From: Sphingobium baderi
GTDB taxonomy: Bacteria > Pseudomonadota > Alphaproteobacteria > Sphingomonadales > Sphingomonadaceae
Assembly (NCBI RefSeq): GCF_001456115.1
Contig: NZ_CP013264.1
Location: 62,001 to 126,000, forward strand
Direction: 5' to 3'
DNA length: 64,000 bases
Shown here: one piece after another, positions 8,580 through 17,725 of the stretch
Layout of the letters: every line of letters starts with the position of its first letter
Position numbering within the stretch: position 1 is the stretch's first letter
Program-made: the position numbers and the translations under genes
Notes under the pieces: generated by a model
Seen by the model: the letters and a program-made list of their open reading frames with translations, nothing else
Told to the model about the DNA's origin: nothing
Database searches by the model: none

Positions 8580-9512
8580 ATGCTGAGGAAAGTCATGCTG
8601 GCGGGCCTGATGGCCGCGACGACGCTGGGCGGGATCGCACCCGCCTACGCCCAGAACTGGGGCGAACGGATGCGCGGCCGCATGGAGCAGCCATCCGGTC
8701 ACGCGCAGGGCCAGGCCCGGCCCGGCGGCGATGCGGGGCGAAGCGCGGGACGCGTGCGCGCTGACAGGCCCGCGACACCGCGCGCGGAACGGCCCGCGCA
8801 GAACTGGCAGCAGCGCGCACGGCAGGATCGTCCGGCGCCCGATGTGAGGCCATCACCGCAACCACGCGCCGAATCGCGCTGGAACGGGAATGACCGCAAT
8901 CGCGGTGAGGTTCGGCAGGGTGCGCGCCCCGGCTGGCAGGGGGGAACCGCGCGGAACGACCGGGACCGGCGCGACAATGATCGCGGCGCCGCTTCCAATG
9001 TGCCGCAGCGGCAGGAATGGCGCGACCGCCAGAACGATGGCCGCAGCGCCGCCGACGACCGCCGCTGGGATGATAATCGCCGCAACGGCAACGACCGGCG
9101 CTGGAACGACAACCGCCGCAACGGCCGGGACGACCGCAACTGGAATCGCGGTTCCGCCAACAACCGCTTCGATGATCGGACGCGTTGGAGCAACCAGCGG
9201 CGCTGGGACAATGGCTGGCGCAACGACAGGCGCTATGATTGGCACAACTATCGCGCCCGTTATGGCGATCGCTATCGGGCAGGCCGCTATTATGCGCCAC
9301 GCGGATGGGACTATGGCTATCGGCGCTTTTCCATCGGGATTTTCCTGGGCGCCCCGCTCTATGCCAATAATTACTGGCTGGACGATCCCTGGTCCTACCG
9401 CCTGCCGCCCGCTTACGGCACGCTGCGCTGGGTCCGTTACTATGACGACGCGCTGCTGGTCGATGTCCGCGACGGCTATGTGGTCGACGTGATCCACAAT
9501 TTCTTCTGGTAA
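8580..9512 (+). CDS. RcnB family exported protein with a long Arg/Asn/Asp-rich linker
   Basis: 310 aa. It has a Sec signal peptide (MLRKVMLAGLMAATTLGGIA, cleavage near AYAQ), then about 190 residues of low complexity rich in Arg, Asp, Asn, Trp and Gln. This includes short repeats of the kind RRWNDNRRNG. The C-terminal RcnB-like domain of about 90 residues contains YRLPPAYGTLRWVRYYDDAL and ends NFFW. RcnB of E. coli is a periplasmic protein needed for nickel/cobalt homeostasis; whether this one binds metal is unknown. Start 8580 has AAGGA upstream; 8553 is an alternative. A paralogue lies at 10476. Confidence 0.82.
   Translation: MLRKVMLAGLMAATTLGGIAPAYAQNWGERMRGRMEQPSGHAQGQARPGGDAGRSAGRVRADRPATPRAERPAQNWQQRARQDRPAPDVRPSPQPRAESRWNGNDRNRGEVRQGARPGWQGGTARNDRDRRDNDRGAASNVPQRQEWRDRQNDGRSAADDRRWDDNRRNGNDRRWNDNRRNGRDDRNWNRGSANNRFDDRTRWSNQRRWDNGWRNDRRYDWHNYRARYGDRYRAGRYYAPRGWDYGYRRFSIGIFLGAPLYANNYWLDDPWSYRLPPAYGTLRWVRYYDDALLVDVRDGYVVDVIHNFFW
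9059..9175 (+). repeat. Short in-gene repeats encoding RRW-N/D-DNRRNG units
   Basis: Within the rcnB-like gene, near-identical stretches encode DDRRWDDNRRNG, NDRRWNDNRRNG and a diverged DDRNWNRG unit. The units are 30-36 bases, so copy number may vary between strains. Confidence 0.6.
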
Positions 9513-9558
9513 GCGCCGGATGATGCGAACTTCCTGAACTGGCCTTCAGGAACCACTT

Positions 9559-9589
9559 GGCCCGAAGCCGCGCGCTTCGGGCCATTTTC
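9559..9589 (+). terminator. Rho-independent terminator after the rcnB-like gene
   Basis: A perfect 9-bp stem (GGCCCGAAG at 9559-9567 with CTTCGGGCC at 9575-9583) and a 7-base loop are followed by ATTTTCATTT. It sits 46 bases after the rcnB-like stop and before the next gene's ribosome-binding site. Confidence 0.75.
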
Positions 9590-9627
9590 ATTTGCGCCGG
9601 GCGCGGCCCCGGTGGCAGGAGGGCGCG

Positions 9628-10305
9628 ATGAGCGAGATTATCGACGATGGCGGCGTCGCATCCGCTGCCCGCGCCCACATCGGCGACACCATTCGGGCGC
9701 GGCTGGACCGCAATCCCATGGTGCACCGGATCGACACTCCGCATCTGGAAATCTATGGGCGGCAAGACTTCCTGAGCGCGCAGGAATGTGCGGGCTTGCG
9801 CGAACTGATCGATGCGGGCGCGCAGCCATCCACGCTTTTTTCGGGCAGCGCCAATGCCGAGTATCGCACCAGCCACAGCTGCCATCTCAGCCCATGGAGT
9901 CCGCTGGTCGAAACGATCACGCAGCGCATCTGCGCTCTCACCGGCATCGCGCCCGAAACAGGAGAGACGCTGCAGGGACAGCGCTATACGCCTGGGCAGG
10001 AATATAAGGTCCATTGCGACTTCTTCCCGGTCACTGCCAGCTATTGGCCGCGCATGCTCAAAAGCGGCGGGCAGCGGTGCTGGACAGCAATGATCTACCT
10101 GTCCGGGGTGGAGGAAGGCGGAGAAACGCATTTCCCGAAATGCGAATTTATGGTGCCACCAGTCGAAGGCATGGTCCTGGTCTGGAACAATCTGGATCTC
10201 GACGGCGCGCCCAACGAATATAGCCTGCATGCGGCGCGGCCAGTCGTGCGCGGCACTAAATATGTCGTCACAAAATGGTTTCGCGAGCGCAAATGGGCGC
10301 CCTGA
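9628..10305 (+). CDS. 2-oxoglutarate/Fe(II)-dependent oxygenase, prolyl-4-hydroxylase-like
   Basis: A 225-aa double-stranded beta-helix oxygenase of the prolyl-4-hydroxylase alpha-like family. Iron ligands are the His and Asp of YKVHCDFF and the distal His of EYSLHAARPV. The 2-oxoglutarate-binding Lys fits GTKYVVTKW. The motif EGGETHFP is typical of the family. Start 9628 is fixed by a strong AGGAGG site. There is no signal peptide, so it acts in the cytoplasm. The substrate (protein proline or another small target) is unknown. It lies alone between two rcnB-like genes, each with its own signals. Confidence 0.87.
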   Translation: MSEIIDDGGVASAARAHIGDTIRARLDRNPMVHRIDTPHLEIYGRQDFLSAQECAGLRELIDAGAQPSTLFSGSANAEYRTSHSCHLSPWSPLVETITQRICALTGIAPETGETLQGQRYTPGQEYKVHCDFFPVTASYWPRMLKSGGQRCWTAMIYLSGVEEGGETHFPKCEFMVPPVEGMVLVWNNLDLDGAPNEYSLHAARPVVRGTKYVVTKWFRERKWAP

Positions 10306-10475
10306 AATCTCTGCGGGCCGTTACATCTTGCGACATAAATAACTGATTCCTGACTATTTCATTCCCGCTCGGTTCAGACGGCGGAGCGCATATGCGGGGC
10401 ACCGGCAAAGGAACCGGCGACCAGCCCGCAGGGTTGATCCCCCCACCTTTCCGAATCGGACGATGGAGACAGATT

Positions 10476-10946
10476 ATGCGTAAGTTGATCATATTGGGCC
10501 TGATCGCAGCGACCGCCGCACCGGGAATCGCTACGGCCCAGTCGGCCTCCGAATTGCGCCACGATCGGCGCGAAATCCGGCAGGACCAGCGCGACCTGCG
10601 TCAGGCCCAGCGCCATGGCGACCGTCATGACGTGCGCGATGCGCGCCGCGACGTGCGCGATTCCCGGCAGGAATATCGCGAGGACTGGCGCGACTATCGC
10701 CGGACGCACCGCGATGTTTATCGGGGCGGCAACTGGCGTGCGCCCTTCCGCTATTCGCGTTGGAACGTCGGCGCGCAGATGAGGCCGGCCTATTACAGCT
10801 CGCGCTATTATATCGCCGATCCCTATCGCTATCGGCTCCCCCGTCCGGGCGCCAATTTGCGCTGGGTGCGGCATTATAATGACGTGTTGCTGGTGAATGT
10901 CCGCACTGGTCGCGTTGTACAGGTCCATCGCGGCTTTTTCTGGTAA
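10476..10946 (+). CDS. RcnB family exported protein, short form
   Basis: 156 aa. It has a signal peptide MRKLIILGLIAATAAPGIA cleaved near ATAQ, an Arg/Asp/Gln-rich helical region (about residues 25-90, heptad-like RDVRDSRQEYRED), and a C-terminal RcnB-like domain with RYRLPRPGANLRWVRHYNDV ending GFFW. It is a paralogue of the gene at 8580, sharing the C-terminal domain but with a shorter linker. A periplasmic metal or envelope-stress role is inferred from the family. The ATG at 10476 has GGAGA 9 bases upstream. A strong terminator follows. Confidence 0.83.
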   Translation: MRKLIILGLIAATAAPGIATAQSASELRHDRREIRQDQRDLRQAQRHGDRHDVRDARRDVRDSRQEYREDWRDYRRTHRDVYRGGNWRAPFRYSRWNVGAQMRPAYYSSRYYIADPYRYRLPRPGANLRWVRHYNDVLLVNVRTGRVVQVHRGFFW

Positions 10947-10976
10947 GCGCGGCCCCCGAAAAGGGCTGACGCAAGA

Positions 10977-11016
10977 ACGGCTCCGGGTTCCCTTTCCCCG
11001 GAGCCGTTTGTTTTTT
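10977..11016 (+). terminator. Strong rho-independent terminator
   Basis: A perfect 11-bp stem (ACGGCTCCGGG at 10977-10987 with CCCGGAGCCGT at 10997-11007) and a 9-base loop are followed by TTGTTTTTTG. It terminates the rcnB-like gene ending at 10946. Confidence 0.92.
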
Positions 11017-11157
11017 GCCCGACAACAAAGCCACCGCCCTTGGCCGCGCCGCCCATTTCCAGGCGAGCGCGGCCGATGGCGCGTAAACGCCATCAGTCCG
11101 AAAGGGGGTGGACCGAGCGCGAAACGATCCGCAGCGCGAAAAGTTCCCTCGCTCGCC

Positions 11158-12738
11158 TCAGGCGGAGAGCGCCTGGGCGATCAGTTTCCGGCTGTTGTCG
11201 ATGCCATAAAGCGCGATGAAACTGCCCATGCGCGGTCCCTGATCCGCACCCAGCAGCGTCTGATAGAGCGCCTTGAACCAGTTGCGTAGCTCCGCGAAGC
11301 CGAACGCCTCATCCTTGCCGATGGCATAGACGATATTCTGTATGTCCTCCGCCGAGGCGTCAGCAGGGAGCGCGGCCAATTCCTCATCCAGTTTTCGCAG
11401 TGCCGCCGCTTCATGGGTTTCGGGCGCGCGCTTTTTGAGCGTGGGGGCCACGAAATCGCGATGGTAAGCGAGCGCATGGCCGATCAGGCGGTCGAGATCG
11501 GGATAGGTTTCCGGGCTGGCGTCCGCGACATAGTTGCGGAGATAGCTCCATACCTGATCGCGGGTCGCATCGCCCATCACCCCGACAAGGTTGAGCAGCA
11601 GACCGAACGTCACTGGCAGCGATCCTTGCGGAAGCTTGCCGTCATGGACGTGGTGGACCGGATTGCCCAGTTGCTGTTCGACCGGCTGGCTGGGGTAATT
11701 GCCCCGGAACTGCCAATATTCATCCACCGCGCGAGGAATGACGCCCATGTGGAGCTGCTTCGCCTTCTTCGGTTCGCGATAGGCGTAGAAGGCAAGGCTT
11801 TCCTCCGGCCCATAGGTCAGCCATTGTTCGAGGCTGAGGCCGTTGCCCTTGGATTTGGAGATCTTCTCTCCCTTTTCGTCCAGGAACATTTCGTAATTGA
11901 AGCCTTCGGGCGGACGGCCGCCGAGCGCACGGCAGATCTTTGAGCTTTGCGTGACCGAATCGATCAGATCCTTGCCCGCCATCTCATAATCGACGCCCAG
12001 CGCAACCCAGCGCATCGCCCAGTCGACCTTCCATTGCAGCTTCGCGCCGCCGGACAGGATCGACTGCTCGATGACCTCGCCTTCATCCTCGAATCGGATG
12101 AGGCCCGCATCGGCATCCACCACCTCGACCGGCACCTGAAGGACGATGCCGCTTTTCGGACTGATGGGGAGGACAGGCGAATAGGTCGCTTGCCGTTCCT
12201 TGCGAAGCGTCGGCAGCATGATGTCCATGATCGCCTGATAGCGGCGCAGCACCAGCTTCAACGTTTCGTCGAACGCGCCTGACTGATAGCGTTCGGTCGC
12301 GGAGACGAACTCGTAGTCGAAGCTGAAGCGGTCGAGAAACTCGCGCAGCATTGCGTTGTTGTGATGCGCGAAGCTTTCATATTTGCCGAAAGGATCAGGC
12401 ACCTGCGTCAGCGGCTTGCCCAGATGTTCCGCCAGCATCGCCTGGTTGGGCACATTGTCCGGCACCTTGCGCAGGCCGTCCATGTCGTCGCTGAACGCGA
12501 TCAGGCGCGTGGGATTGTCCGACAGCGCATGATAGGCGTTGCGGACCATGGTTGTCCGCAGCACTTCGTTGAAGGTGCCGATATGCGGCAGGCCCGACGG
12601 ACCATAGCCGGTTTCGAACAGGATATGGCCTTTTTCAGGTGCGCCCTGCTGATAGCGCTTGAGCAGCTTGCGGGCTTCCTCATAGGGCCAGGCCTTGGAT
12701 GCGCTCGCGGCGGCGCGGAGAATATCGGAAACGGTCAT
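11158..12738 (-). CDS. lysS: Lysine--tRNA ligase, class I
   Basis: A 526-aa class I aminoacyl-tRNA synthetase of the archaeal/alphaproteobacterial LysRS1 type. The HIGH-equivalent is in GPSGLPHIGTFNE (about residue 52). The KMSKS-equivalent is KISKSKGN (about residue 293). The Rossmann fold lies between them, and an alpha-helical anticodon-binding cage forms the C-terminal third. It charges tRNA-Lys and replaces the class II enzyme of most bacteria. The start is placed at the ATG giving MTVSDILRAAAS. The gene is monocistronic and divergent from the PilZ gene at 12866 with a 127-base shared upstream region. Confidence 0.95.
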   Translation of the reverse strand: MTVSDILRAAASASKAWPYEEARKLLKRYQQGAPEKGHILFETGYGPSGLPHIGTFNEVLRTTMVRNAYHALSDNPTRLIAFSDDMDGLRKVPDNVPNQAMLAEHLGKPLTQVPDPFGKYESFAHHNNAMLREFLDRFSFDYEFVSATERYQSGAFDETLKLVLRRYQAIMDIMLPTLRKERQATYSPVLPISPKSGIVLQVPVEVVDADAGLIRFEDEGEVIEQSILSGGAKLQWKVDWAMRWVALGVDYEMAGKDLIDSVTQSSKICRALGGRPPEGFNYEMFLDEKGEKISKSKGNGLSLEQWLTYGPEESLAFYAYREPKKAKQLHMGVIPRAVDEYWQFRGNYPSQPVEQQLGNPVHHVHDGKLPQGSLPVTFGLLLNLVGVMGDATRDQVWSYLRNYVADASPETYPDLDRLIGHALAYHRDFVAPTLKKRAPETHEAAALRKLDEELAALPADASAEDIQNIVYAIGKDEAFGFAELRNWFKALYQTLLGADQGPRMGSFIALYGIDNSRKLIAQALSA

Positions 12739-12865
12739 GAGCCAAGCCAGTAGCGGCGAACAGGCCGAAAGAAAACGCCCTTTCGGGGTAAATCTGTATC
12801 AAGCATCCGAGCGGTTTTCAGACTTCATTAACCTCATAAGTTCATATGAGCATTAAGGAGGAGCC

Positions 12866-13249
12866 ATGCAGATTCAGCGCGCCCGTGTCCGCATCGCAGT
12901 CGAAATTCCGATTGTCATCACCACTGTGCTTGACAGTCTGGAGGGAACGATCGTCGATCTGAGCGAAGGTGGCGCACAGGTAGTTGGGTGTTCCCTGCCC
13001 GCGAAAACGCAGTGCCAGCTCGATCTGGATGGCCATGTCGTGTTCGGCACGGTCCGTTGGTCCGAAGAGGACCGAATGGGAATCCGATTCCCCTATGAAT
13101 TGACCGAAGGGCCATTGCTGGAGCGGCTACATATGGCGCGGGCCGCACGGCGAGCACCGATGGCGGCCTATCAACCCGCCTATGAACGTCTGCCCACGAC
13201 GCCTTATGCCCCGCTGATACAAAGCGGCTTTGGACGGCGCATCCGCTAA
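12866..13249 (+). CDS. PilZ domain protein
   Basis: A 127-aa single-domain PilZ protein. The c-di-GMP-binding motifs are recognisable: an Arg-rich RARVRI near the start and DLSEGGAQV about 25 residues later. The rest of the barrel includes VFGTVRWSEEDRMGIRF. The Arg motif is close to the RxxxR consensus, so c-di-GMP binding is plausible but untested. A textbook AAGGAGGAG site precedes the ATG. It is likely a cytoplasmic second-messenger receptor. The partner is unknown. Confidence 0.88.
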   Translation: MQIQRARVRIAVEIPIVITTVLDSLEGTIVDLSEGGAQVVGCSLPAKTQCQLDLDGHVVFGTVRWSEEDRMGIRFPYELTEGPLLERLHMARAARRAPMAAYQPAYERLPTTPYAPLIQSGFGRRIR

Positions 13250-13314
13250 CGTCGGTCCGTGTCACGAACCAACTAGACGCTTGCCCGTTTACGCTGGATT
13301 AACCCTGTTGTCCT

Positions 13315-14349
13315 ATGCCGGTGACAGGCTTCCGCGCCAAGAAACCGCGCATTGAAGGACTGTCTGTGGCGTTCGACCTTTCCCTATCCAATCACGATAA
13401 GGAAGAGCCTCGTTCGCCCATTCTCCACGCTTGCCCGCCGTTGCTGGTCATGTCGGTGTTTTCTATCATCCCGGCAATCGGCGTGGGCACGGGTCTGTTT
13501 TCCATGGATATCGCTGCACTCGGCCCAATTTTCCTGGCGATTTCGGTGATAGTGGCATGTGGACTTCGCCTGAGCTGCCTAAAGATGCCGATGATAGGCC
13601 ACTTAGTCTGGGCCAGCGGCACCTTTTATCTGATCGCCCTGATCGTGCCGCTGGCCTGTGCAGTATTGGCCCGGACAGCCCTGCCTTATGCGGATGAAGC
13701 ATTGAGCCAAGCGGATCAGATGCTGGGCTTTGACTGGATGGCAATGATTCACTTGTATCAGGCGCATCCCATCGCGTCCGAATTCCTTGCAAGAGTGTAT
13801 ATGACGCTGAACTGGCAACCTCAACTTCTGCTTCTGCTGCTCTGCATTTTCCGATCCACGCCTATGGTTTATCGTTTCCTGACGGCATGGGCCCTCTGCC
13901 TGCTCATGACCGTCGCACTCTTTCCCTTTTTTCCTGCCGTGGCCGCGTTCGATTTTTATCGAATCAATGTTGCGGACATGCCTGGCCCCATCATGGAATA
14001 TGACTGGAAACTGCGGGAAATCATGGACGGATTAAGGAACGGAACGGACGCCGTTTTGGGTCTTGATCATCTGAAGGGCATCATAACCATGCCTAGCTTC
14101 CATGCGGCTTCAGCCGTATTGCTGACATGGGGTTACTGGTCGCTGACATGGATGCGCTGGCCTTTTCTTTTATTGAACGTCATCATGATCATCTCTGCGC
14201 TACCCATAGGCGGTCATTATCTGATCGACATTTTCGCGGGCATGGCGTTGGCTGCTTTGTCGATCCAGGGCGCCAATCACATCCATCGCCGGATCGACAA
14301 TTTCGAGGGTGTTCGACTCATCGCAAGATCATCTCTGCAAGCAGCCTGA
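13315..14349 (+). CDS. PAP2 superfamily membrane phosphatase / phosphotransferase (Aur1/Ipt-like)
   Basis: 344 aa with about six to seven hydrophobic helices. The PAP2-type active-site motifs are MPSFHAASAVL (motif 2 His) and GGHYLIDIFAG (motif 3 His and Asp), near residues 260 and 300. The helix layout fits the inositol-phosphotransferase-like PAP2 branch. Such enzymes remove or transfer phosphate groups on lipids at the membrane. Given the sphingolipid-based envelope of sphingomonads, a role in glycosphingolipid or phospholipid handling is possible but is inference. Start 13315 is the first ATG; later ATGs cannot be excluded. A CtrA-like site lies at 13288. Confidence 0.82.
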   Translation: MPVTGFRAKKPRIEGLSVAFDLSLSNHDKEEPRSPILHACPPLLVMSVFSIIPAIGVGTGLFSMDIAALGPIFLAISVIVACGLRLSCLKMPMIGHLVWASGTFYLIALIVPLACAVLARTALPYADEALSQADQMLGFDWMAMIHLYQAHPIASEFLARVYMTLNWQPQLLLLLLCIFRSTPMVYRFLTAWALCLLMTVALFPFFPAVAAFDFYRINVADMPGPIMEYDWKLREIMDGLRNGTDAVLGLDHLKGIITMPSFHAASAVLLTWGYWSLTWMRWPFLLLNVIMIISALPIGGHYLIDIFAGMALAALSIQGANHIHRRIDNFEGVRLIARSSLQAA

Positions 14350-14419
14350 AACGCCGCGCGGACTCCCGATCACCGCTTTTCGGGTTTCCCTTTTGTTCCG
14401 GCTCGCCTAAGCCGGACGG

Positions 14420-17176
14420 GTGATCGACCCGTCCGCCCTGCCCGCACTCCATGCCAGCCATGGCGGCATCTGGCATCGGGAGGAGGATCACACCCAGGGC
14501 ATCGCCAAGGGGCAGGCGATCAGCCGCGCGGCGGAGACCCCGACCCTGATCCTGAATGCGCCGCTCACCGGACAGAGGCTGGGCTATCCCGATCTGAATG
14601 GCCTCGACCTGCTGGAGTTGTGGGCATTCGTCTATCCCGCGCATTTCCTGGTGCCCACGCCCAAGGGGCTGGCCGAGGCGCTGGACCTGCCCGCCATCGC
14701 CAGCGAAGCGGATATTCCCGCGCTGTTGCAGATGGCGACGGCGCGGCTGCTCGACCGGATCGGATCGCCTGCATGGAAGGAACGCGAGGGCGCGTGGACG
14801 GCGGCGCAGGCGCTGCACCGGCTGCGCTGGCCATGGGCGCCGCTGGTGGCGCGCCGGATCGCACAGCCGAAGGAAGCGGAACGCTGGCTCTTTTCCAAAT
14901 TGCCCGAATGGGAGGAGACACCGCCGCGCCCCGCGGCCCGCGTGATCGCGCTGGAGGAGGATCAGGTACTCGGCCGGCTGGCGCACCTGACCGGCATGGA
15001 TGCGGAGCCGCGCCCCGGCCAGCAGGCCTATGCCGCCGCTGCCATCTCCGCCTTCCGCCCGCGCGCGCATCGCGATCAGCCCAACATGCTGCTGGCTGAG
15101 GCCGGGACCGGGATCGGCAAGACGCTGGGCTACCTCGCGCCCGCCTCGCTCTGGGCGGCGCAGGCACAGGGGACGGTGTGGGTGTCGACCTATACCAAGG
15201 CGTTGCAACGGCAACTGGACAGGGAAAGCCCGCGCCTCTTCCCCGATCCCGCGATGGCGGCCAAGCGCGTCGTGGTGCGGAAGGGGCGGGAGAATTATCT
15301 CTGCCTGCTGAACCTTGAGGATGCGCTGCAAGGCGGCTTTTCGGGGCGCGCGGCGATATTGGCGCAACTGGTGGCGCGCTGGGCGGCCTTCACCAAGGAT
15401 GGCGACATGATCGGCGGCGACCTGCCCGGATGGCTGCCGATCTTGTTCCGGCGCAACGGCTCCACGGCGCTGACCGACCGGCGGGGCGAGTGCATCTATG
15501 CGGGCTGTCCACATTACCGGAAATGCTTCATCGAGCGGTCAGTGCGGGCTTCGGCGGAGGCGGACATCGTCATCGCCAATCATGCGCTGGTGATGATCAA
15601 CGCCGCGCGCGGGCGGGAAACGGGGCAGCAGCCGCAGCGCATCGTCTTCGACGAAGGCCATCATCTGTTCGACGCGGCCGATTCGACCTTCTCGGTCGCG
15701 CTGTCGGGGCAGGAGGCGATCGAACTGCGCCGCTGGATCATGGGGCCGGAAAGCGGTTCGCGCGGGCGACGGCGGGGGCTGGCGGCGCGGCTTTCGGACC
15801 TTGCGAGCTATGACGAGGCGGGCGGCGAGGCGATCCGCATGGCGGCGGACGCGGCGCGCGCGCTCCCCGCCGACGAGTGGCTCAAGCGGATCGTCGCGGG
15901 CGAGCCTTTCGGGCCGGTCGAGGCGCTGCTCTCGGCGGTGCGCGGGACGGTCTACACCCGCGCGGGCGACAATGGCGAGGCGGATGCCGGATACGGGCTG
16001 GAGACGGAACTGGCCGAACCCGACGGCGCGCTGGTGGAGGCCGCGCAGGAAGCGGCGCGGGCGCTGGACGCGCTGCTGCGGCCCCTCACCCAGCTCGCCA
16101 AGCGGCTGGAAGCGGTGATCGAGGATGCGCCCGACTGGCTGGATGGCGCGGCGCGGGCGCGGGTCGAAGGGGCCATCGCTTCGCTGGGCTGGCGGTGCGA
16201 TCTGGTTTCGGCCTGGCTGGCGCTGCTGGCGCGGATCGGGGGACCGGCGGACGGGGACTTCGTGGACTGGCTGGCGGTCGACCGGATCGAGGGACGCGAG
16301 TTCGACATCGGCATCCATCGCCACTGGCTCGATCCGACGCGGCCGCTGGCGGAGACGGTGCTGAAGCCCGCGCAGGGCGTGGTCGTCACGTCCGCGACGC
16401 TGAAGGGCGGCGGCGATTGGGACAATGCGGAGCGGCGCTGCGGCGCGGCCCATCTGCCGCGCGGGGCGGATCGGTTCGAAGCGTCCAGCCCCTTCGACTA
16501 TGCGGCGCGGTCCGAGGTGCTGATCGTCACCGACATAAAGCGGGGCGACATCGCCGGGCTGTCGGGGGCCTATGCGCGCCTGATCGAGGCAGCGGGCGGG
16601 GGGACGCTGGGGCTGTTCACTGCGATCCGGCGGCTTCGGGCGGTCCATGCGCGGATTGCGGATCGACTGGCGCGGGCAGGGCTGCCGCTTTACGCGCAGC
16701 ATGTCGATCCGATGGATACCGGCACGCTGGTCGATATCTTCCGCGACGATCCGCGCGCGTCGCTGCTGGGAACCGACGCCCTGCGCGACGGGGTGGACGT
16801 GCCGGGCCATTCGCTGCGGCTGGTGGTGATGGAGGGGGTGCCCTGGTCCAAGCCCACGGTGCTGCACGCCGCGCGCAAGCTGGCGGAGGGCGGGAGCGCC
16901 TATGACGACCGGCTGATCCGGGCGCGGCTGGCGCAGGCATTCGGGCGGCTCATCCGGCGCGCGGGGGACAAGGGCAGCTTCGTCATCCTGTCCGCCGCTA
17001 TGCCGAGCCGGTTGCTGTCCGCCTTTCCGCCCGGCACGCCGATCCGCCGCCTGACGCTGGACGAAGCGATCATCGCCGTCAGCGTCGGCGGGCAATATAG
17101 CGATGGCCTTGGCGGCGGCATGAGGCTAGGGGATCAGGGAATCATCCATGATCCGCCCGCCCCGGAGAGAGAATGA
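14420..17176 (+). CDS. ATP-dependent DNA helicase, DinG/XPD-like with Fe-S cluster
   Basis: 918 aa. A family-specific N-terminal region of about 210 residues precedes an SF2 helicase of the XPD/DinG type: Walker A in AEAGTGIGKTLGYL (about residue 233), DEGH box in VFDEGHHLFD, and a four-Cys iron-sulphur site between them (one Cys in NYLCLL and three in GECIYAGCPHYRKC). The C-terminal helicase domain ends with the QAFGRLIRR motif VI. DinG-type enzymes unwind 5'-3' at forks, R-loops and G-quadruplexes. The start is GTG at 14420. It overlaps sixA by ATGA, suggesting coupling. Confidence 0.9.
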   Translation: MIDPSALPALHASHGGIWHREEDHTQGIAKGQAISRAAETPTLILNAPLTGQRLGYPDLNGLDLLELWAFVYPAHFLVPTPKGLAEALDLPAIASEADIPALLQMATARLLDRIGSPAWKEREGAWTAAQALHRLRWPWAPLVARRIAQPKEAERWLFSKLPEWEETPPRPAARVIALEEDQVLGRLAHLTGMDAEPRPGQQAYAAAAISAFRPRAHRDQPNMLLAEAGTGIGKTLGYLAPASLWAAQAQGTVWVSTYTKALQRQLDRESPRLFPDPAMAAKRVVVRKGRENYLCLLNLEDALQGGFSGRAAILAQLVARWAAFTKDGDMIGGDLPGWLPILFRRNGSTALTDRRGECIYAGCPHYRKCFIERSVRASAEADIVIANHALVMINAARGRETGQQPQRIVFDEGHHLFDAADSTFSVALSGQEAIELRRWIMGPESGSRGRRRGLAARLSDLASYDEAGGEAIRMAADAARALPADEWLKRIVAGEPFGPVEALLSAVRGTVYTRAGDNGEADAGYGLETELAEPDGALVEAAQEAARALDALLRPLTQLAKRLEAVIEDAPDWLDGAARARVEGAIASLGWRCDLVSAWLALLARIGGPADGDFVDWLAVDRIEGREFDIGIHRHWLDPTRPLAETVLKPAQGVVVTSATLKGGGDWDNAERRCGAAHLPRGADRFEASSPFDYAARSEVLIVTDIKRGDIAGLSGAYARLIEAAGGGTLGLFTAIRRLRAVHARIADRLARAGLPLYAQHVDPMDTGTLVDIFRDDPRASLLGTDALRDGVDVPGHSLRLVVMEGVPWSKPTVLHAARKLAEGGSAYDDRLIRARLAQAFGRLIRRAGDKGSFVILSAAMPSRLLSAFPPGTPIRRLTLDEAIIAVSVGGQYSDGLGGGMRLGDQGIIHDPPAPERE

Positions 17177-17715
17177 AGCGCCTGACCCTGCTGCGCCATG
17201 CCAAGTCCGACTGGGACGATCCGGTCGCCCGCGACTTTGACCGGCCGCTCAATCGCCGGGGAGAAAAAGCGGCGCTGTTGATGGGGCAATTCGCGCAGAC
17301 GAAGAAGATGCGCTTCGACCGGCTCGTGGCGTCCCCCGCCGTGCGGGTCGTACAGACGCTGGAAACCTTCTTTGCGGGTTATGGCGAAGCGCTGGACGCG
17401 CATTGGGACCGGCGCATCTATCTGGCGTCGGCGGCGACCCTGCTGGACGTGGTGCGCGATCTGCCCGAAGAGACGGGGAGCGCGCTGATGGCAGGGCATA
17501 ATCCGGGTTTTGAAGAACTGATCCTGGAACTGGTGCCGGACGATGGCGCCAGCCCGATACGAGAGGATGTGGAAGTGAAATTCCCCACCGCCAGCCTTGC
17601 CGTCATGGACCTGGCCATCGACCGCTGGGCCGATGCGGCAGAAAATAGCGCGACGCTGGTGAGCTTCATCCGGCCCCGCGATCTGGACCCCGCCTTGGGA
17701 CCGGGCACGCGCTGA
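17173..17715 (+). CDS. SixA-like histidine phosphatase
   Basis: A 180-aa histidine (phosphoglycerate-mutase-like) phosphatase. The catalytic RHG-type motif is LTLLRHAKSDW (His about residue 9). A conserved Arg lies in the LVASPAVRVVQT segment, and the second His is in LMAGHNPGFEEL. It resembles the phosphohistidine phosphatase SixA, which acts on phosphorelay or PTS proteins; the substrate here is unknown. Its ATG overlaps the helicase stop (ATGA), so it is probably translated from the same message. The GNAT gene follows after 10 bases. Confidence 0.88.
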   Translation: MKRLTLLRHAKSDWDDPVARDFDRPLNRRGEKAALLMGQFAQTKKMRFDRLVASPAVRVVQTLETFFAGYGEALDAHWDRRIYLASAATLLDVVRDLPEETGSALMAGHNPGFEELILELVPDDGASPIREDVEVKFPTASLAVMDLAIDRWADAAENSATLVSFIRPRDLDPALGPGTR

Positions 17716-17725
17716 GGCTTACTCG

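Noticed and set aside
15539..17095. Leftward open frame of 518 codons
   Set aside because: Shadow of the DinG/XPD-like helicase gene on the other strand.
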